DNA of 64,000 nucleotides from Salvelinus alpinus (taxonomy: Eukaryota; Chordata; Actinopteri; Salmoniformes; Salmonidae): contig NC_092096.1 of assembly GCF_045679555.1 (NCBI RefSeq), positions 29,764,624 to 29,828,623 on the forward strand, read 5' to 3'. Both the position numbers and the translations under genes were made by a program. Below are positions 24,173 to 64,000 of this stretch, piece after piece; the first letter of the stretch is position 1, and each line of letters starts with the position of its first letter. Below the pieces are notes generated by a model. That model saw only the letters and a list, made by a program, of their open reading frames with translations, did no database searches and was not told the DNA's origin.

Positions 24173-26610
24173 AATCAAATTTTATTGGTCACATACACAT
24201 GGTTAGCAGATGTCATTGTGTGTGTAGCGAAATGCTTATGCTTCTAGATCCGACAGTGCAGCAGTATCTAACAGGTAATATCAACAATTCCACAACAACC
24301 TAATATCTAACAATTCCACAACAAAACCTAATACACACAATCTAGTAAAGGAATGGGATAAGAATATAAAAATATATGGATGAGTAGTGACAGAGCGGCT
24401 AAGACACAAAAGATAGTGTAGGATACAGTATAAACATATGAGATGAGTAATGCGAGATATGTAAACATTCTTAAAGTGACTAGTGTTCTATTTATTAAAG
24501 TGGCCAATGATATCAAGTCTGTAAGTAGGCAGCCGCCTCTCTGTGCTAGTGATGGCTGTTTAACAATCTGATAGCCTTGAGATAGAAGCTGTTTTTCAAT
24601 ATCTCGATCCCAGCTTTGATGCACCTGTACTGACCTCGCCTTCTGGATGGAAGCGGGGTGAACAGGCAGTGGCTCGGGTGGTTATTGTCCTTGATCTTTT
24701 TGCCTTCCTTTGACATCGGGTGTTGTAGGTGTTCTGGAAGGCAGGTAATTTGACCCCGGTGATGCATTGTGCGGACCGCACCACCCTCTGGAGACCCCGA
24801 GGTTGTGGGCGGTGCAGTTGTCGTACCAGGCGGTGATACAGCCCGACAGGATGCTCTCAATTGTACACCTGTAAAAGTTAGTGAGGGTTTTCGATGACAA
24901 GCCACATTTTCTTCAGCCTCCTGAGATAGAAGAGGTGCTGTTGCGCCTTCTTCACCACGCTGTCTGTGTGGGTGGACCATTTCAGTTTGTCGGTGATATG
25001 CACACTGAGGAACTTAAAACTTTCCAACTTCTCCAATGCTGTTCGGTCGATGTGGATAAGGGGGTGCTCCCTTTGCTGTTTCCTGAAGTCCACGATAATC
25101 TCTTTTGTTTTGCTGACATTGAGTGAGAGGTTATTTTCCTGACACCACACTCCGAGGGCACTCACCTCCTCCCTGTAGGCTGTCTCGTCATTGTTGGTAA
25201 TCAAGCCCACTACTGTTGTGTCGTCTGCAAACTTGATGATTGAGTTGGAGACGTGCATGGCCAAGCAGTCATGGGTGAACAGGGAGTACAGGAGGAGGCT
25301 GAGACTGCACCCTTGTGGGACCCCAGTGTTGAGGATCAGCAGAGTGGAGATGTTGTTTCCTACCTTCACCACCTGGGGGTGGCCTGTCAGGAAGTCCAGG
25401 ACCCAATTACACGGGTGGGGTTGAGACCCAAGGTCTCAAGGTTAATGATGAGTTTGGAGGGTACTATGGTGTTGAATGCTAAGCTTTAGTCCATGAACAG
25501 CATTCTTACATAGGTATTCCTCTTGTCCAGATGGGATAGGGCAGTGTGATGGTGATTGCATCGTCTGTGGACCTATTGGAGCGGTAAGCAAATTGGAGTG
25601 GGTCTAGGGTGTCAGGTAGGGTGGAGGTGATATGATCCTTGACTAGTCTCTCAAAGCACTTCATGATGACAGAAGTTAATGCTACGGGGCAGTAGGCATT
25701 TAGTTCAGCTACCTTTGCTTTCTTAGAAACAGGAACAATGGTGGCCATCTAGAAGCATGTAGGGACAGCAGACTGGGTTAGGTATTGATTGAATATGTCC
25801 GTAAACACACCAGCCGGCTGGTCTGCGCATGCTCTGAGGACGTGGCTAGGGATGCCGTCTGGGCTGGAAGCCTTGCGATGATTATCACGTTTAAATGTTT
25901 TAGTCACGTCGGCCACGGAGAAGGAGAGCCCACAGTCTTTGGTAGTGGGCTGTGTCGGTGACAGGCACTGTATTATCCTCAAAGAGGGCAAAGAAGGTGT
26001 TTAGTTTGTCTGGAAGCAAGGGGCTGGTTTTCTGTTTGTGATCCGTGATTGTCTGTAGACCCTGCCACATAGGTCTCGTGTTTGAGCCGTTGAATTGCGA
26101 CTCCACTTTGTCTCTATACTGACACTTTGCTTGTTTGATTGCCTTACGGAGGGAATAACTACACCGTTTGTATTCGGCCATATTCCCAGTCGCCTTGCCA
26201 TGATTAAATGTGGTGGAACGTGCTTTCAGTTTAGCACGAATGCTGCCATCAATCCAAGGTTTCTGGTTAGGGACTTTAATAGTCATAGTGGGTACAACAT
26301 CTCCCATACACTTCCTTATACGCTGACTCGGTGAGCGAGTTTATGTCAATGTTATTCTCTGAGGCTATCCGGAACATATCCCAGTCCATGGGATCAAAGC
26401 AATCTTGAAGCGTGGAAACCGATTGGTCAGACCAGCGTTGGATAGACCTAAGAACGGGCACTTCCTGTTTTATTTTAAGTTTATAGGAAGGCAGCAACAA
26501 GATGGAGTCATGGTCAGATTTGCCAAATGGAGGGCAGGGGAGGGCCTTGTATGCATTACGGAAGTTAGAGTAGCAGTGGTAGCAATGGTTGAGTGTGTGA
26601 CTCGCTTGTG
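24173..26610 (-). mobile_element. 5'-truncated LINE (RSg-1-like) inserted in the Tc1 element
   Basis: The 3' end, read on the minus strand, finishes ...CCAATAAAATTTGATTTGAAA, typical of a common salmonid LINE I associate with RSg-1. The 5' end falls within the endonuclease C-terminus (GKSDHDSILLLP near 26500). The host Tc1 sequence (ATCTTGGTTTCA and then TCAGACC) is interrupted between 24172 and 26611. It is about 2.4 kb long. Confidence 0.88.
24540..26560 (-). pseudogene. LINE ORF2 remnant: reverse transcriptase
   Basis: Minus-strand pieces in order: an endonuclease tail with SDHDSILL; a linker (NQKPWIDGSIRAKLKARS); RT blocks [20 protein letters not shown] and [14 protein letters not shown] (25560-25700); GVPQGCSLSLLLYSLF and the catalytic FADDTTVVG (25140-25330); LGVWCQENNLSLNVSKTKE; and a C-terminal IIKDNNHPSHCLFTPLPSRR-type end near 24640. 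Frameshifts and stops between blocks make it inactive. It belongs to the L2/Jockey-like group by motif style. Confidence 0.85.
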
Positions 26611-26743
26611 TTCATCAGACCAGCGAATCTTGTTTCTCATGGTCTGAGGGTATTTAATTGCCCTTTGGCAAACTCCAAGCGGGCTGTCATGTGTCCTTTA
26701 CTAAGGACTGGCTTCCGTCTGGCCACTCTACCATAAAGGCCTG

Positions 26744-27167
26744 TGTCACGACTCCGACCGAAGGTGACTCCCCTTCCCGTACGGGTGGCGCTCGGCGGTC
26801 GTCGTCGCCGGCCTACTAGCTGCCACTGACTCTTTTTCCTCCCCCTCCTTATGTGTTTATTTGTTACACCTGTGTGGAGGTGATTATCATTAGTTGGGCT
26901 TTATTAGTCAGCCAGCCCGTACGTTTCTTTGTGCGGGATTGATTCAGTTGTTCATTGGGATTCGGGAGTAGACGAACGTATTTGTTTGTTGCGTTCATTA
27001 GAGTTATTTGGACTGGGTTTTTGTTCCCCGTGTATGGGACATTTGTTTTATTACACTCAGTGTTTTCGTGGGGACATTGTTTCCCGTGTGCTCATTAAAA
27101 GCACCATATTGAACTATCTGTTGTTTCCTGCGCCTGACTTCACACCCCCGACACCCAGAGCGTTACA
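26744..27167. mobile_element. Solo LTR with 5-bp duplication GCCTG
   Basis: A 424-bp block starts TGTCACGACTCC and ends GAGCGTTACA. GCCTG occurs immediately on both sides (26739-26743 and 27168-27172). Removing the block and one GCCTG restores continuous Tc1 transposase sequence. TG...CA ends and a 5-bp duplication fit an LTR retrotransposon that recombined to a single LTR. A CATTAAAAGC near 27093 may be the polyadenylation region. Confidence 0.85.
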
Positions 27168-27172
27168 GCCTG

Positions 27173-27495
27173 ATTGGTGGAGTGCTGCAGAGATGGTTGT
27201 CCTTCTGGAAATTTCTCCCATCTCCACAGAGGAACTCTGGAGCTCTGTCAGAGTGACCATTAGGTTCTTGGTCACCTCCCTGACCAAGGCCCTTCTCCCC
27301 CGATTGCTCAGTTTGGCCAGGCGGCCAGCTCTAGGAAGAGTCTTGGTGGTTCCAAACTTCTTCCATTTAAGAATGATGGAGTGTTCTTGAGGACCTTCAA
27401 TGCTGCAGAAATTTTTTGGTACCCTTCCCAGATCTTTGCCTTGACACAATCCTGTCTCGGAGCTCTACGGACAATTCCTTCGACCTCATGGCTTG
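27173..27495 (-). pseudogene. Tc1-like transposase, N-terminal part (minus strand)
   Basis: The minus strand encodes a start region (KPSHEVEGIVRRAPRQDCVK in a shifted frame), GYQKISAALKVLKNTPSF and LAKLSNRGRRALVREVTKN, the helix-turn-helix domain of Tc1-like transposases. Short deletions shift the frame. Confidence 0.85.
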
Positions 27496-27862
27496 GTTTT
27501 TGCTCTGACAAGCACTGTCAACTGTGGGACTTTATATAGACAGTGGTGTGCCTTTCCAAATCATCTCCAATCAATTGAATTTATCACAGGTGGGCTCCAA
27601 TCATTTTGTAAAAACATCTCAAGGATGATCAATGGAAACAGGATGCACCTGAGTTCAATTTCGAGTCTCATAGCAAAGGGTCTGAATACTTATGTAAATA
27701 AAGTATTTTTCATTAAAAAAAATCTGAACCTGTATTCGCTTTGCCATTGTGATATTGTGTGTAGATTGAGGAAAAATATTAATTTAATCCATTTTAGAAT
27801 AAGTCTAACCAAACAAAAATTTGGAAAAAGTCAAGGGGTCTGAATACTTTCCCAATGCACTG

Positions 27863-29639
27863 TAAACATGCTCAATTGTGTCAAATGTTAATTTTCCATT
27901 ACAAATGATAGCCTTGGGAATTGCTCTCAATCAGTACAGACATTATGGCAGAGCCAGACGTTCAGATCTCCTGTTCGGCATCGAAGAAAAACAAATTGGT
28001 CTTAAAATGTTGTCATACATTCATCGATTAGTAGTTTTTGAAAAGAGAGACGGGAAATTCATTAGGCAAAGGGCCAAGCAACACACAATAAACCCAATTA
28101 TCATTATACCCCTTCGGTAATGTACTGCTGTATTTATTCAAGTCCACCTCCTTTATGGAGACCAATTTAATTGTCATTGCCAGGATTCCTGGCAAGGCTT
28201 CGACAAGCAGCAGTGTTTCTGGACTGACTACAGTCTCGCCAGACAAATGAATGTTTATGGCTAACCACATGGCTTTGTACACTAGAACGTGGACCATTGC
28301 TCCTTATAAGGCTGTTATGTATATCAATGTGGAGCTTGATTGTGTACATGGAGCACTACCAGGCTGCCAGACATGCCTTAGGAGGTTAGGCAGGTCAGTT
28401 GTACTAGCTAGGTGCCAGTCATATTTGTAGGGAGCTCCATGATATCACCTGACAGGTTATACAGTATGACCGTGGTAGATTTAAAGCAGGAGAGAAGTTC
28501 CAGTTGTATGTGTCTCTAATCCTTCTGAGGTGGCGTGTCATGGTAGGCGTGTGTCTTATCTCACAGTAATGACTCCTGGCACTCAGCAGCAGTAGAGGCT
28601 CCGTTCTCCAGTGATGGTTTAAGCAGCTGTGAGGCTGACATCTCCAGTCCAGCGCAAGGGCTTCTCTCTCCGGGAACTCACCCCAGCTAGGCTGGGCTGG
28701 GATAGGGAGGACTAAGGCCGGTTTAGGAAGCCATGCTGCCAAAGAGATCTTAGCCCTTCTGCACTTTTCCATATGCGTTCTAACTCTTCACACGCGGCCC
28801 CTCAAACGACGACCCAAGCCCGTCATGCAGGTTACATTTCAGCTGGGTGGTTCATCTGATCCCAGTACCTCAACCTTTCCATCAGCTGCATCCCAAATTG
28901 AAAGTTTCATAGATATCCCACCCTCATCTATAAGCCATGAGAATATGCCTTTGTGTGGGTGAATTTTATTGTTTCCCCCATTTTTACTTTCTATTAAACC
29001 AAAATGGATACTTTGCGCACAATATATTGAGTGGCGTGGTCATGGGCAGAAAAGCCTGCTCAGTTTTTCAGAGGCAGTGAGAAGCTCAGTCTTTGGTTAG
29101 CAGTAAGACAATCTCTCTACAGAAGAAAGTCCCCTGGTAATACCTGTCTTTATCAATAATGGAACTCCTCTTGTCCAATAATGGAAGCAGAGTGAAGGCA
29201 GAGAGGAGATTCTCCCCCAGCTCTTTTGTGTAGATGTATCTCATCCATAACAGGGAGCCATGTTAAAGGACGTGGTAACTGATGGATTTAACTGTCATGT
29301 GACACTCTGATATCTCTCCTTTAACACGGATCCTTACTATTTATTGTTATTATTAGAACAGGAAGTAGACGCCATAGGACAGGAAGTAGCCACCATAGGA
29401 CAGGAATAGATAATGGAGGGCTGCAGCACTGCTAGTTTTAATCCTACCTTTCTAATCAGGAATTGTTTCAGACCTGGGAAACCAGATGAGTGAATCAATC
29501 AATTACTGGGATCTATTAACTACCGGGAAGAGAAGAAAATCAGCGGTGGTGTAGCCCTCGTGGACTGGATTTGAACATCCTTGCTGCATCTGTGGTACTG
29601 TAGTCTGACCAGTGATGTACCGCTCTCCTCCTCCCTCAG
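27863..29639. other. Intergenic / upstream flank of the semaphorin gene
   Basis: Contains the host copy of the 82-bp segment (28204-28285) and short direct repeats (AGGACAGGAA near 29375-29402). No other gene was recognised. It ends in a polypyrimidine tract and the acceptor CCTCAG at 29639. Confidence 0.5.
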
Positions 29640-29678
29640 GTCATTTGGACTAGTTGTGGTTCCTGAGGCCCTGCTGTC

Positions 29679-63930
<34,252 letters not shown>

Positions 63931-64000
63931 GTTTGAATTCTCTCTCTCTCAATCACAGACAGACAAATGTCTCTCTCTCAAATGCAGACAGAATAGGAGC

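Larger units (their letters stand above)
23486..27862 (-). mobile_element. Tc1-like transposon (minus strand) carrying two later insertions
   Basis: Ends CAGTGCATTTGGAAAATATT (23486) and TACTTTCCCAATGCACTG (27862) are inverted repeats with TA outside each. The transposase runs on the minus strand from about 27490 down to 23810. It is interrupted by a LINE (24173-26610) and a solo LTR (26744-27167). Without these it would be about 1.5 kb, close to a normal element. Confidence 0.9.

Overview
The window is nuclear DNA from a bony fish, almost certainly a salmonid (salmon, trout or charr). It carries salmonid-type tRNA-derived SINEs, several Tc1-like transposons with the fish end sequence CAGTG..TTCGGAAAGTATTCAG, an RSg-1-like LINE, long GT microsatellites and many minisatellites. 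The genes are split by GT-AG introns and resemble vertebrate proteins. Species and chromosome cannot be told from the sequence alone. No prokaryotic system, CRISPR array or clear structural RNA gene was seen.

Two protein genes are supported, both on the + strand. At the left edge (325-1413) lie the last five exons of an acyl-CoA thioesterase / bile-acid-CoA:amino-acid N-acyltransferase (BAAT-C) family gene. The Asp and His of its catalytic triad are visible, but one splice junction is out of phase by one base, so this copy may be broken. After about 28 kb of intergenic, repeat-rich DNA comes a class 3 semaphorin best matched to SEMA3C. Its signal-peptide exon is at 29640-29814. A 20.6 kb intron follows, then eleven further exons between 50445 and 63930. 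All twelve exons join in a consistent reading frame and give 492 codons covering the signal peptide and nearly the whole sema domain. The PSI, Ig and basic C-terminal parts lie beyond the right edge.

The rest is mostly mobile and tandem DNA. Tc1-like elements lie at 5427-6190 (truncated), 8013-9346, 23486-27862 and 35940-42667. The third holds an inserted LINE (24173-26610), a solo LTR with a 5-bp duplication (26744-27167), and an 88-bp inverted copy of nearby host DNA. The fourth, inside the big semaphorin intron, is split by a 5.25 kb L1-type LINE (37052-42302). That LINE has a 14-bp target-site duplication, an A-tail, and complete endonuclease and reverse-transcriptase motifs separated by one frameshift. 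Other mobile pieces are a hAT-type MITE with an exact 8-bp duplication (42899-43433), smaller inverted-repeat MITEs, six SINE copies or fragments, and a 1.8 kb repeat inserted in a Tc1-type MITE (16464-18633).

Minisatellites with units of 41, 28, 32, 26 and 23 bp lie at 3611, 21469, 51269, 54619 and 57272. The 41- and 32-bp arrays show higher-order structure. I found no convincing new multi-gene system. The observations most worth checking are the inverted host-sequence capture inside a Tc1 element, the nearly intact nested LINE, the phase break in the thioesterase gene, and a degraded protein-like reading frame near 13.1-13.4 kb.
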